From DATKEH01 sp035546355 (GTDB taxonomy: Bacteria > Acidobacteriota > Thermoanaerobaculia > Multivoradales > JAIOJS01): a stretch of DNA of 10,289 nucleotides. Made by a program: the position numbers and the translations under genes. The DNA is taken from positions 1 through 10,289 of the forward strand of contig DATKEH010000371.1 of NCBI GenBank assembly GCA_035546355.1. Direction: 5' to 3'. This document shows positions 1-7,027 of the stretch, piece after piece. A model generated the notes under the pieces. That model was not told the origin of the DNA and made no database searches. It saw only the letters and a program-made list of their open reading frames with translations. Within the stretch, counting starts at the first letter, position 1, and every line of letters starts with the position of its first letter.

Positions 1-42
1 CCCTGGCCGGGCCTGGGGCTGATGGCGGTGGCGCGGCGGTGA
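1..42 (+). CDS. C-terminal tail of an upstream gene (partial)
   Basis: The frame starting at base 1 reads 13 codons (PWPGLGLMAVARR) and ends in TGA at 40-42. Every codon ends in G or C, as expected for a real gene in this genome. The end is hydrophobic followed by two arginines, which would fit the last membrane segment of an inner-membrane protein, but this is too short to identify. It may be the previous member of the same envelope gene cluster. The following 141 bases (43-183) contain no convincing gene. Confidence 0.4.
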   Translation, partial: PWPGLGLMAVARR

Positions 43-173
43 GGCCTGATCCCCGCCTCGGTGCCCGGCTCCACCACGAGCTGCGCGCCGGCTGGAGTAG
101 TATCCGTTCGACTACCGCACACCGGCTTCCGGCGCCTGCGGAGGCCTGTCGAGGACCACGAGCGCCAGCGTCT

Positions 174-177
174 AGGG
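174..177 (+). promoter_or_regulatory. Short Shine-Dalgarno-like site that favours the start at 184
   Basis: AGGG lies 6 bases before the ATG at 184. The open frame runs further upstream to a GTG at 61, but that extension is not glycosyltransferase-like. The other candidate ATG, at 202, has no such site in front of it. Confidence 0.4.
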
Positions 178-183
178 CTGCCC

Positions 184-1122
184 ATGCGCGCCGATTCCAG
201 CATGCTCTCCATCGTCATCCCCGTCTTCAATGAAGAGGCGCATATCGAGGACTCGTTCCGCGCCATCCGCGACGAAGCCCTGCGGGCGAGTTCGCAGCTC
301 GAGTGGATTCTGGTCGACGACGGCTCCACCGACGGTACCTGGGACCGCCTCGAAGAGATCGCCAGAGAGTCCCCCGGCGTCACCGCCCTGCGCCTCAGCC
401 GCAACTTCGGCAAGGAGGCGGCGCTGGCGGCGGGGCTGGACGCCGCCACGGGAGACGCGGTGGTGGCGATCGACTGCGACCTCCAGCACCCGCCCTCGCT
501 GCTGCCGGTCATGTACCAGATCTGGTTGCAGGGAGACGCCGACGTGGTCGAGGCAGTCCGCGTGCGGCGCCACGACGAGCCGCTCTACCGCCGGCTCGGC
601 GCCGGCCTCTTCGCGCTGGTGATGACGCGCGCCACCGGCCTCGACATGGTGGGCGCCACCGACTTCAAGCTCCTCGACCGCCGAGTGGTCGATGCCTGGC
701 GGCAGCTCACCGAGACGCAGCTCTTCTACCGCGGCTTGATCGCCTGGCTGGGCTTCCGCACCTGCCGTGTTTCGTTCGAGCAGGAGCCGGGCCAGGATCG
801 GGCGTCGAAGTGGTCGTTCCGGGCGCTCGCTCGGTTCGCCCTGGGCGCCATCTCCTCGTTCACCGCGGCGCCGCTGCATCTCGTGACGCTCGCCGGTGGG
901 CTCTTCCTCCTGGGCTCGCTGCTATTGGGATCGTGGACACTCTACCAGTGGTTCTCCGGTCAGGCGGTCACCGGCTTCGCCACCGTCATCCTGCTGCAGC
1001 TCATCATCGGCAGCATCGTCATGCTGAGCCTCGGTGTCATCGGCGAGTACCTGGGCCAGATCTACATGGAGAGCAAGCGGCGGCAGCGATATGTCGTGTC
1101 GGCACGAAGTGCCCAGCGATAG
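184..1122 (+). CDS. Family 2 glycosyltransferase, polyprenyl-phosphate sugar synthase type (GtrB/DPM1-like)
   Basis: This 312-residue protein probably transfers a sugar from a nucleotide sugar to a polyprenyl phosphate at the cytoplasmic face of the inner membrane, supplying lipid-linked sugar to GT-C enzymes. The N-terminus has the GT-A start SIVIPVFNEE, then LVDDGSTDGT at about 43-52 and the metal/nucleotide motif IDCDLQHPP with D97 and D99 (most relatives have D-A/G-D here). FYRGLIAWLGF and an R-x-x-S-K-W segment follow, as in GtrB/ArnC-like enzymes. Two C-terminal hydrophobic segments (about 232-255 and 262-285) anchor it, and a basic tail follows. Length and layout are normal for the family. 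ATG 184 is chosen because the family begins almost directly with the SIVIP strand. The end overlaps the methyltransferase by 32 bases. Which sugar is transferred cannot be told. Confidence 0.9.
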   Translation: MRADSSMLSIVIPVFNEEAHIEDSFRAIRDEALRASSQLEWILVDDGSTDGTWDRLEEIARESPGVTALRLSRNFGKEAALAAGLDAATGDAVVAIDCDLQHPPSLLPVMYQIWLQGDADVVEAVRVRRHDEPLYRRLGAGLFALVMTRATGLDMVGATDFKLLDRRVVDAWRQLTETQLFYRGLIAWLGFRTCRVSFEQEPGQDRASKWSFRALARFALGAISSFTAAPLHLVTLAGGLFLLGSLLLGSWTLYQWFSGQAVTGFATVILLQLIIGSIVMLSLGVIGEYLGQIYMESKRRQRYVVSARSAQR

Positions 1123-1909
1123 AGAGTCGCCGCCGACCTTTTCCTTGCAGGACAGCGAAGCGCGCAACAGGGAGTACTACGAGCGCTTCTGGAGCGCCGA
1201 CGCCGCCGTCTACGAGGCGCATCCGACGAGCCGCCACCGCAAGCGGTTCATCGTGTCTGTCGCCGCAGCGAGCGGTCTGCGCCGCGGCGACTTCGTGTTC
1301 GACTACGGCTGCGGCACGGGCATGGTGCTGCGCACCCTCCGCGACCGGGTCGGGCTGGACCCGAGGGACCTCGGCGGGTGCGACATCGCGGCGGCGGCGG
1401 TGGCGCGCGTGGCGCGCGACCTCAGCTCGGCGACCATCGTCCACGGCTCGTTTCCCGAGATCGATCGGCCCATCCGGGTCGCCGTCTGCTCGGAGGTGAT
1501 CGAGCACACTCCCGAGTATCGGGACATCCTGCGTTGGCTCTTCGACCACCTCGCCCCCGGCGGCTCACTGGTACTCACGACCGCTGGAACGCCAATGGAC
1601 GCCCCCGACGTCTCCTACGGCCACACCCAACACTTCCGCCTTCCCGGTCTCCGCGCCGATCTGCAGCAGATCGGCTTCGAGGTCGTCTCCGCGCGCCGCT
1701 GGGGCTTTCCTTTCTTCTCCCTGCAGAAGCTCGCCACGCGGATGTTCTTCGACCAGGTGCGACAGCGTGTCATCGAGGGGGGGATGGGACCGCTGAAGCG
1801 CCGGCTGTTCGCCGTGGCCTACCGGCTCTACTTCGTCCACGACCGCATCCCCTGGGGGCCGCAGATCTTCGTCGTCGCACGCCGGCCGGCCGCCGGGAGG
1901 GCATCCTGA
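1091..1909 (+). CDS. Class I SAM-dependent methyltransferase
   Basis: This 272-residue cytoplasmic protein has the class I fold signature: motif I FDYGCGTGM with D71 and the glycine-rich loop at 73-77; an acidic strand-2 end in GGCDIA; motif IV CSEVIEHT with E135 and H139; and the post-motif LAPGGSLVLTT at about 154-164. A later HTQHFRLPGL segment followed by IGFEVV is common in UbiG-like and polysaccharide-cluster methyltransferases. The substrate is unknown. Its position after a GT2 gene and before GT-C genes suggests methylation of a sugar or of a lipid-linked glycan end, but this is inference. ATG 1091 overlaps the GT2 gene by 32 bases. A GTG at 1109 or TTG at 1145 are alternative starts, since no strong ribosome site precedes 1091. 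The open frame further upstream lies inside the GT2 gene and is not protein-like. Confidence 0.85.
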   Translation: MSCRHEVPSDRESPPTFSLQDSEARNREYYERFWSADAAVYEAHPTSRHRKRFIVSVAAASGLRRGDFVFDYGCGTGMVLRTLRDRVGLDPRDLGGCDIAAAAVARVARDLSSATIVHGSFPEIDRPIRVAVCSEVIEHTPEYRDILRWLFDHLAPGGSLVLTTAGTPMDAPDVSYGHTQHFRLPGLRADLQQIGFEVVSARRWGFPFFSLQKLATRMFFDQVRQRVIEGGMGPLKRRLFAVAYRLYFVHDRIPWGPQIFVVARRPAAGRAS

Positions 1910-2040
1910 GATCGCCACGTGGCGGCGGCGGTCCGCTGACGGCGCACAGGCGTCTCGACGAAGCAGTCGAGGTGGATGCAAACGCGCCCACGGCTCGGTC
2001 CGGGAGCCGGACCGGCGACCGGCGCAGCCGGTGGTTGGGG

Positions 2041-3750
2041 ATGGGGCCGGCCCAGCGCGCTTTCTCGGCGGCCGCTCTGGAGAAGGTCTTCTTCGCCCTG
2101 CTGCTCATCGTCTCCACCTGGCTGATGTTCCACAGCTTCGCGGTCACCGATCACGTCATGCTGATCGGCTCCAAGGTCTGGAGCGACTTCGCCGCCACGC
2201 TGCCGCTGATCCGCTCGTTCTCGATGGGCGACAACTGGCCGCCCGAGTATCCGCTGTACCCCGGCGAGCCGATCCGCTACCACTTCTTGTTCTTCGCCTT
2301 GGTGGGGGCCCTGGAGAAGCTGGGCCTGCCTCTCGACTGGGCCCTGAACCTGCCGAGCATCCTGGGGTTCTTCGTCACGCTGCTGATGCTGTACCTGATC
2401 TCCACTGCCGTGCTGCGCGACCGACGCGTCGGCGTCCTGGCCGTGCTCTTCGCGCTCTGCAACGGGTCGCTGAGCTTCGTCGAGTACTTCTCGACCCATG
2501 GCTGGACGCCGCGATCGGTCGCGGCGCTGTGGGACCTCGCCCACTTCCCGAGCTTCGGGCCCTTCGACGGCAGCGAGATCCTCGGCGTATGGAACCTCAA
2601 CGTGTACATCAATCAGCGCCACTTCGGCGTCGCCCTGGCGTTGCTCCTCGGCTTCGTGTGGTTCAGCCTGCGAGATTACGACCGGCCCGTCGAGCGGCAG
2701 TTGCAGTGGGGGGTCCTGTTCGGCTGCCTCGCCGGGCTCTTGCCGCTGTTCCACAAACCCGTCCTGCTGGTCCTCGCCGTCTGTCTCGCGGTCTATTTCT
2801 TCCTCGTCCCGCGGCTGCGCACCTTCTTCCTCACCATGGGCGCCTCGAGTCTGGCGGTGATGCTGCTCCTCTCTCTGTCGCCTCTGGACATCGGCCCCGG
2901 GGCCACGCCTGCGGGCGTGCGCTGGGCCCCGGGCTTCCTGGTCCAGGGCGGTCTCACCGCCGAGAACTTCCTGCGCTTCTGGTGGCTCAACTGGGGGCTG
3001 CACGTGGTGTGGATCCCGGTGGCCCTGTGGCTGATGCGAGACAAGTTCCTGGCGCCCCGTTCTGCCCGCGTGCTCGCGATCCCGGCGCTGCTCGTCTTCG
3101 CGATCGGTTGCACCCTGCAGTTCTCGGCGGAGATCACCGCCAACCACAAGTTCTTCAACGCCGCGTTCCTGCTGCTGGCACCGCTCAGCGCCTACACCCT
3201 GGTCAGGATCTTCGACATCGGCGCGGGCCTCCGTCGCAGCGGCCGCCTCGCCGTCTGGACCGCAGGAGGGCTCCTGCTGCTCGCGACCGTGGCGGGAGGC
3301 ATCGTCGACCTGATGCCGATCAAGAACGACGCGGCGTATCAGGTGCCCGACCTGCCGGTGCACCCGGAGGCCCGGTGGTTCGCCGAGAACACGGCTGCCG
3401 ATGCCGTGGTGCTGAACAGCCATTTCCTGTACCATCCGGCCTCCATCGCCGGCCGGCACGTCTTCCTCGGTTGGCCGTACTTCACGTGGAGCGCCGGTTA
3501 CGACGTCGAGGCCCGGCGGGCGGTGATGGCGGAGATGTACAGCGGTAGGGACGCGAATCGTATGTGTGCCCTGCTCGCGGAGCACAGAATCGGCGCAGTC
3601 ACGGTCGAGGACACCAACTCGCCGGACATGGTGCCGATCAACGTCGGGTTCTTCGATGCTCGCTACACCCCCGACCTCGTGTCGGCCGGCGGCCGGTTGC
3701 GGATCTACCACGTCTCCACCCTCTGTCCGCCGGGCGGAGGAGCCCCGTGA
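2041..3750 (+). CDS. Polytopic GT-C-like membrane protein with extracytoplasmic C-terminal domain
   Basis: This is a 569-residue protein with roughly ten membrane segments. The first (about 16-34) is followed by an outside loop with D49 and the motif GDNWPPEYP (63-71), then GEPIRYHF (75-82). An acidic residue in the first outside loop is the usual catalytic site of GT-C glycosyltransferases, so D49 or D64 are candidates. Further markers are NQRHF (191-195), H238 between helices, FLRFWWLNWG (310-319) and NHKFFN (368-373). The final ~130 residues form a soluble domain with GRHVFLGWP...W..G.D at 471-488. I do not recognise a named family. It would be a lipid-linked-sugar-dependent transferase by fold, with unknown acceptor. 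It shares all these markers with the minus-strand gene at 7028-9022. ATG 2041 has GGTGG 6 bases upstream; a GTG at 1972 is in frame but lacks such a site. The stop overlaps the next start (GTGA). Confidence 0.8.
   Translation: MGPAQRAFSAAALEKVFFALLLIVSTWLMFHSFAVTDHVMLIGSKVWSDFAATLPLIRSFSMGDNWPPEYPLYPGEPIRYHFLFFALVGALEKLGLPLDWALNLPSILGFFVTLLMLYLISTAVLRDRRVGVLAVLFALCNGSLSFVEYFSTHGWTPRSVAALWDLAHFPSFGPFDGSEILGVWNLNVYINQRHFGVALALLLGFVWFSLRDYDRPVERQLQWGVLFGCLAGLLPLFHKPVLLVLAVCLAVYFFLVPRLRTFFLTMGASSLAVMLLLSLSPLDIGPGATPAGVRWAPGFLVQGGLTAENFLRFWWLNWGLHVVWIPVALWLMRDKFLAPRSARVLAIPALLVFAIGCTLQFSAEITANHKFFNAAFLLLAPLSAYTLVRIFDIGAGLRRSGRLAVWTAGGLLLLATVAGGIVDLMPIKNDAAYQVPDLPVHPEARWFAENTAADAVVLNSHFLYHPASIAGRHVFLGWPYFTWSAGYDVEARRAVMAEMYSGRDANRMCALLAEHRIGAVTVEDTNSPDMVPINVGFFDARYTPDLVSAGGRLRIYHVSTLCPPGGGAP
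3736..3742 (+). promoter_or_regulatory. Strong ribosome binding site for the GTG start at 3747
   Basis: GGAGGAG sits 4 bases before GTG 3747, inside the end of the preceding GT-C-like gene. It decides the start of the first PA14 protein, because the open frame extends much further upstream through the previous gene. With the GTGA overlap, it suggests coupled translation. Confidence 0.65.
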
Positions 3751-4715
3751 GGTCGCCCCCCGTGCCAGGACCGGACCGCCGCGACGATCCGGGGCGCCGG
3801 CCGGACCCGCTGACCGAGGAGCGGGCGCTGCGTCACCACGCTCTGGCGCGAGACCTGCTCGAATCCGTGGAGCTGCTGCATCGCAACCTCAAGGACCGTC
3901 AGGCCGCCCCGCTGCTGCGCCAAGCCATCGACGAGGAGCTGCGGGCGTTGGCCGTCGCGCTGGGGAGCGGCGCCGAAGGAGCGGAGCGCCCCCCCGGCCA
4001 CGCTCTCGCCTCGGACAGCGGCGTCGACCTGCCGGCGCTGCTCGCGGCCCTCGACGAGATCGCTGCCCGCGCGGCGAGCGACCCCGCGGCCGCCCCCAGC
4101 CGCCGTCTGTTCCGGCGCCTCATCGAGGAGACGACGCGCTTCGTCCACCGCGCCGACCGGGCGCTCGCCGCCGTCCTGCGCGGTCAACGCCAGCGACTCG
4201 TGCGACGGGCCGCCTGGCGCGCCTTCTTGGCGATCGTGGCCGCCGCGGCCCTCGTCGCCACCGTAGTCCTGACGTGGCGAGCGCTGGTCACCGGCCACCA
4301 GGGGCTCGTCGGCGTCTACTTCGCCGGCACCGAGCTCGAGCACGAGAGGACCCAGCAGGTGGACCCGCGGATCGACTTCAACTGGACCGGTCTCAGTCCG
4401 GCACCCGGCGTGCCTGCCGAGAGCTTCTCCGTGCGGTGGACGGGTGAGGTGCGCGCGCCGGTCGATGGCACCTACCACTTCGCCGTGGCGAGCGACGACG
4501 GCGCCAGACTGTGGCTGGGAGACCGCCAGCTCGTCGACGCGTGGGTGTTGCAGCAGGTCACCAGCCACGGCGCCGCCGTCGAGCTCGCCACCGGCTGGCA
4601 CTCCATCCGCCTCGAGTACTTCCAGGCCGGCACCGGCGCCATCTGCCGGCTGCTCTGGACACCCCCGGGCGGAGTCGAGCAGGTCGTGCCCGAGGAGTAC
4701 CTGCGGCCGCGATGA
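3747..4715 (+). CDS. Membrane protein: cytoplasmic helical domain, one TM, extracytoplasmic PA14 domain (copy 1)
   Basis: This is a 322-residue protein. Residues 1-25 are rich in proline and charged residues. A helical, charged region at about 26-155 contains LLHRNL (43-48) and DRQAAPLLRQAIDEELRAL (50-68). An arginine-rich stretch (146-158) precedes one membrane helix (about 158-178), so the N-terminus should face the cytoplasm. The rest (about 185-316) is a PA14 domain: GVYFAG, DPRIDFNW, FSVRWTGEV, the signature SDDGARLW (249-256), WHSIRLEYFQ and CRLLWTPPGG. PA14 domains generally bind carbohydrate or sit in glycan enzymes. No catalytic module is attached here, so a sugar-sensing, binding or scaffolding role is inferred. 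A 4-base GTGA overlap links it to the GT-C-like gene upstream, and ATGA links it to the PIG-V-like gene downstream. A close paralog lies at 6025-7002. The N-terminal domain is not one I recognise. Confidence 0.85.
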   Translation: MRSPPVPGPDRRDDPGRRPDPLTEERALRHHALARDLLESVELLHRNLKDRQAAPLLRQAIDEELRALAVALGSGAEGAERPPGHALASDSGVDLPALLAALDEIAARAASDPAAAPSRRLFRRLIEETTRFVHRADRALAAVLRGQRQRLVRRAAWRAFLAIVAAAALVATVVLTWRALVTGHQGLVGVYFAGTELEHERTQQVDPRIDFNWTGLSPAPGVPAESFSVRWTGEVRAPVDGTYHFAVASDDGARLWLGDRQLVDAWVLQQVTSHGAAVELATGWHSIRLEYFQAGTGAICRLLWTPPGGVEQVVPEEYLRPR

Positions 4716-5942
4716 GCGCAAGCGGCGGCAGCCTGCCGGCGAGCGACCCGGCGCGCTCGTCGTGTCGCGGCATGGCGTCGGCTGCGGCGGCTGGGAGCGC
4801 GGTGCTGCGAGGACCCTCTTCCGGTCGTCGCCCGGGCTCGCCTGCCGCGGCCATGGGTCGTCCTGGCCATCGTCCTGGCCGTCGGCGCCATCCGCCTGTT
4901 CGTCCTCGGCTACGCGGCGGCCGACTCCCCCGGTGTGGTGGAGACGTGGACGCGCTGGGACGCCGTCCACTATGTCGACTTCGCCCGCTACGGGCTGCAG
5001 ACCGACCGGCTGCCGGCGGACCGGGTCGCCTTCATGAGCCGGTTTCCGCCGCTGTACCCCGCCCTGATCTCCTTCACGGCGACGTTTTCGGACATCTCCC
5101 CCGCAGCCGCCGGGCTCGGCCTGTCGATCGGCTTCTCGGCCCTCGGGTCCGTGCTCCCCTTCGCGCTCGTCCAGGCCCATGGCGGCGGCTGGCGAACGGC
5201 GGCCAAGGCCGTCGTCCTCCTGAACGTCTTCCCCACGTCCTACTTCGGCAACGCCCCATACTCCGAAGGCCTCTTCCTCTTTCTGAGCCTCCTGTACTTC
5301 TGGGCCCTGGTGCGCTACGACAGCTACGGCGGTGCCGCGGCCGCAGCCTGCGCCCTGGTCCTCACTCGCTCGGTAGGCCTCGTGATCATGGTGCCGCACG
5401 CGTTCCTCGCACTGTGCCGCTGGGCGAGCCCGGGAGCACCTCCGGTGGCGAGAGCTGGCCTTCCTGCTGCTGCCCCTCGTGGCGTACCTGGGGCATCAGG
5501 CGGCAGTCTTGGGGGCGTTGAACCTTCCGGGGTACTTCGCCGGCACCGATCCGGCCGCGCTGGGCTTCACCCCGCAAATCCCCTTCACCGTGATGATTCG
5601 CACCCTCTCCGGCATGATCACCGAGCCTGCCAACGCCTTCAGCCCGATCGGTTGGATGACGACGACGTGGTCCGCGATCTTCCTCCTGGCGGCGCTGCTG
5701 CTGGCCGTCCGCGGCGCGCGGCTGCTCCCCATCCCCTACTCGTTGTATCTCGCGCTCCAGTGGTGATCGCCAGCATGAGCTGGCCGATCAGCGGCCCCCG
5801 CCATCTGTGGATCGCCTTCCCGCTCTTCATGACGCTGGCCCACGTCACCAACCGGTGGGCGTTCCTCGCCTCCGTGGCGTGCTTCACCGCCGGCCTCCTG
5901 CACTTCGCGCGCATCTTCACGACGGGGAACTGGGCCTTCTGA
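4712..5942 (+). pseudogene. PIG-V-like GT-C mannosyltransferase, reading frame broken at three places
   Basis: Intact homologs are polytopic membrane transferases using polyprenyl-phosphate mannose or a similar donor outside the membrane. The signature pieces are present but in different frames. ATG 4712 (ATGA overlap with the PA14 gene) opens a hydrophilic start. The first membrane helix (VVLAIVLAVGAIRLFVLGY, 4857-4913) and WTRWDAVHY (4947-4973) lie in another frame, with FPPLYPAL and NAPYSEGLF (5250-5276). From about 5415-5440 the sensible protein moves to the frame reading RWRELAFLLLPLVAYLG up to LYLALQ and a TGA at 5764. From about 5766 it returns to the previous frame (VIASMSWPISGPRHLW...) and ends at 5942. 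WTRWDAxHY, FPPLYP and APYSE are PIG-V hallmarks. A missing G near 5762-5764 would explain the last break. This could be decay or local sequence error; neighbours are intact. The start is uncertain. Confidence 0.75.
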
Positions 5943-6024
5943 TCCGCGGCCGGGGTCCGAGTCCCCTGCCGACGCCCGCCGCGCCCCGCCCGTCGCCGTG
6001 GTACCATCCGGCATTCACGAGGAC

Positions 6025-7002
6025 ATGGCGGCTCCAGCACCGACCGGCGGCGCGCGAGGGATCCCCCGGCCAGACCCGAAGAGGCAGGAGCGGGTGCTGG
6101 CGCACCACGGCCTCGCCCGCGACCTGTTCGACTCCGCCGAGCTCCTGCACCGCAACCTGCGGGACCGCCAGGCGGCGCCGCTGCTCCGCCAGGCCCTCGA
6201 CGAGGAGCTCCGCGCCCTCGACGCCCTCGTCCGCGGCGACGCCGCGGCGAGCGCGGACGCCGGCGTGCTGGACGAGGAGGCGCTGGCGCCGCTGCGCAGC
6301 GACGGGATCGACCTGCCGGGCATGGTGGCGAGCCTCGACGACATCGCCGCGCGCATGGCGGCCGACCCCACCGCCAGGCCCGACCACCGGGTGTTCCGCC
6401 GCCTCGTCGAGCAGGCCAGCCGCTTCGCGTACCGTGCCGACCGGCTGGTGCGCTCCGCCATCTTGAGCGACCGGCAACGGCGCGTGCGGCACCTGGCGCT
6501 GCGCGCCTCGCTCGGCACGCTCGCCGTGTTCGCGATGGCGGCGGCTGCGGTCCTTGCCTGGTGGGCGCTACCCGGACGCGCCCGGCAGGGCCTCCACGGT
6601 GAGTACTTCTCCGGCACCGGCTTCGAGGAGCTGCGGGCAGATCGCATCGACTCCCGAATCGACTTCACGTGGACGAACGAGGCGCCGGTGCCGCGTCTGG
6701 AATCGGCCGCGTTCTCGGTTCGGTGGGCCGGAGAGGTCCATGCCCCCACGGGCGGTCAATACTGGTTTGCCACGGAGAGTGACGACGGAGCGCGGCTCTG
6801 GGTCGCCGGGCGCCAGCTGGTGGACGCCTGGGTTCCGCAGGCCACCTCCCGCCACGGCGGCACCATCGAGCTCGCGCCGGGGTGGCACCCGATCCGGATC
6901 GAGTACTTCCAGGAAGGAGGCGGCGCGGTCTGCCGCTTGCTGTGGCAGCCTCCCGGAGGGGTCGCCGAGGTGGTCGACTCGGCCTTCCTGCGCCCGGGTT
7001 GA
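6025..7002 (+). CDS. Membrane protein: cytoplasmic helical domain, one TM, extracytoplasmic PA14 domain (copy 2)
   Basis: This 325-residue paralog of the gene at 3747-4715 has the same order of parts. They are a proline-rich N-terminus, a helical region with ELLHRNLRDRQAAPLL (39-54) and DEELRAL (59-65), GIDLP (94-98), FRRLVEQASRF (124-134), a basic stretch, one membrane helix (about 160-181), and a PA14 domain (about 188-316) with SDDGARLW (252-259), WHPIRIEYFQ and CRLLWQPPGG. By eye, roughly half or more of the aligned residues match copy 1, with the helical block nearly invariant. It starts 82 bases after the broken PIG-V-like gene. ATG 6025 gives an N-terminus matching copy 1 in length; GAGGA sits very close in front of it (6019-6023), which is poor spacing. 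A GTG at 5998 is an alternative. Function is inferred only: glycan binding outside, unknown partner inside. The stop lies inside a hairpin at the convergent junction. Confidence 0.85.
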   Translation: MAAPAPTGGARGIPRPDPKRQERVLAHHGLARDLFDSAELLHRNLRDRQAAPLLRQALDEELRALDALVRGDAAASADAGVLDEEALAPLRSDGIDLPGMVASLDDIAARMAADPTARPDHRVFRRLVEQASRFAYRADRLVRSAILSDRQRRVRHLALRASLGTLAVFAMAAAAVLAWWALPGRARQGLHGEYFSGTGFEELRADRIDSRIDFTWTNEAPVPRLESAAFSVRWAGEVHAPTGGQYWFATESDDGARLWVAGRQLVDAWVPQATSRHGGTIELAPGWHPIRIEYFQEGGGAVCRLLWQPPGGVAEVVDSAFLRPG

Positions 7003-7027
7003 GCCGTCGCGGCGGCCCACCCGGGCG
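6991..7027. terminator. Inverted repeat at convergent gene ends, possible bidirectional terminator
   Basis: CGCCCGGGT (6991-6999) and ACCCGGGCG (7019-7027) are perfect 9-bp inverted copies separated by 19 bases. The inner sequence can form a smaller GCCG/CGGC stem (7003-7006 with 7010-7013). The element overlaps the last codons of the plus-strand PA14 gene and abuts the minus-strand stop at 7028-7030. There is no T run on either side, so it is not a textbook intrinsic terminator. Position between two converging stops is the main argument. Confidence 0.45.

Noticed and set aside
98..103. TAGTAT as a -10 promoter box before the GT2 gene
   Set aside because: It is one of few AT-rich spots in 43-183, but no matching -35 box is seen at the right distance, and one hexamer is too weak to support a promoter.
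61..183. N-terminal extension of the GT2 enzyme from GTG 61
   Set aside because: The 41 extra residues have no hydrophobic or conserved character, and the family normally starts with the SIVIP strand within the first few residues.
1828..3711. Long open frame of 627 codons on the minus strand
   Set aside because: It lies opposite the GT-C-like gene, and its product is a low-complexity mix of R, E, Q, P and G, as expected opposite a high-GC gene. The plus strand encodes the recognisable membrane protein.
3705..5399. Long open frame of 564 codons on the minus strand
   Set aside because: It is opposite the first PA14 gene and the PIG-V-like gene, with no recognisable domain and the same R/G/E/P-rich composition.
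4795..5772. Programmed ribosomal frameshifting to explain the broken PIG-V-like gene
   Set aside because: Three separate shifts would be needed, in both directions, and no slippery heptamer with a downstream structure is evident. Decay or sequence error is simpler.
3747..7002. PA14 duplication as a recent DNA repeat that could recombine
   Set aside because: The proteins are clearly paralogous, but synonymous positions differ widely even in the best conserved blocks, so there is no long near-identical DNA repeat.
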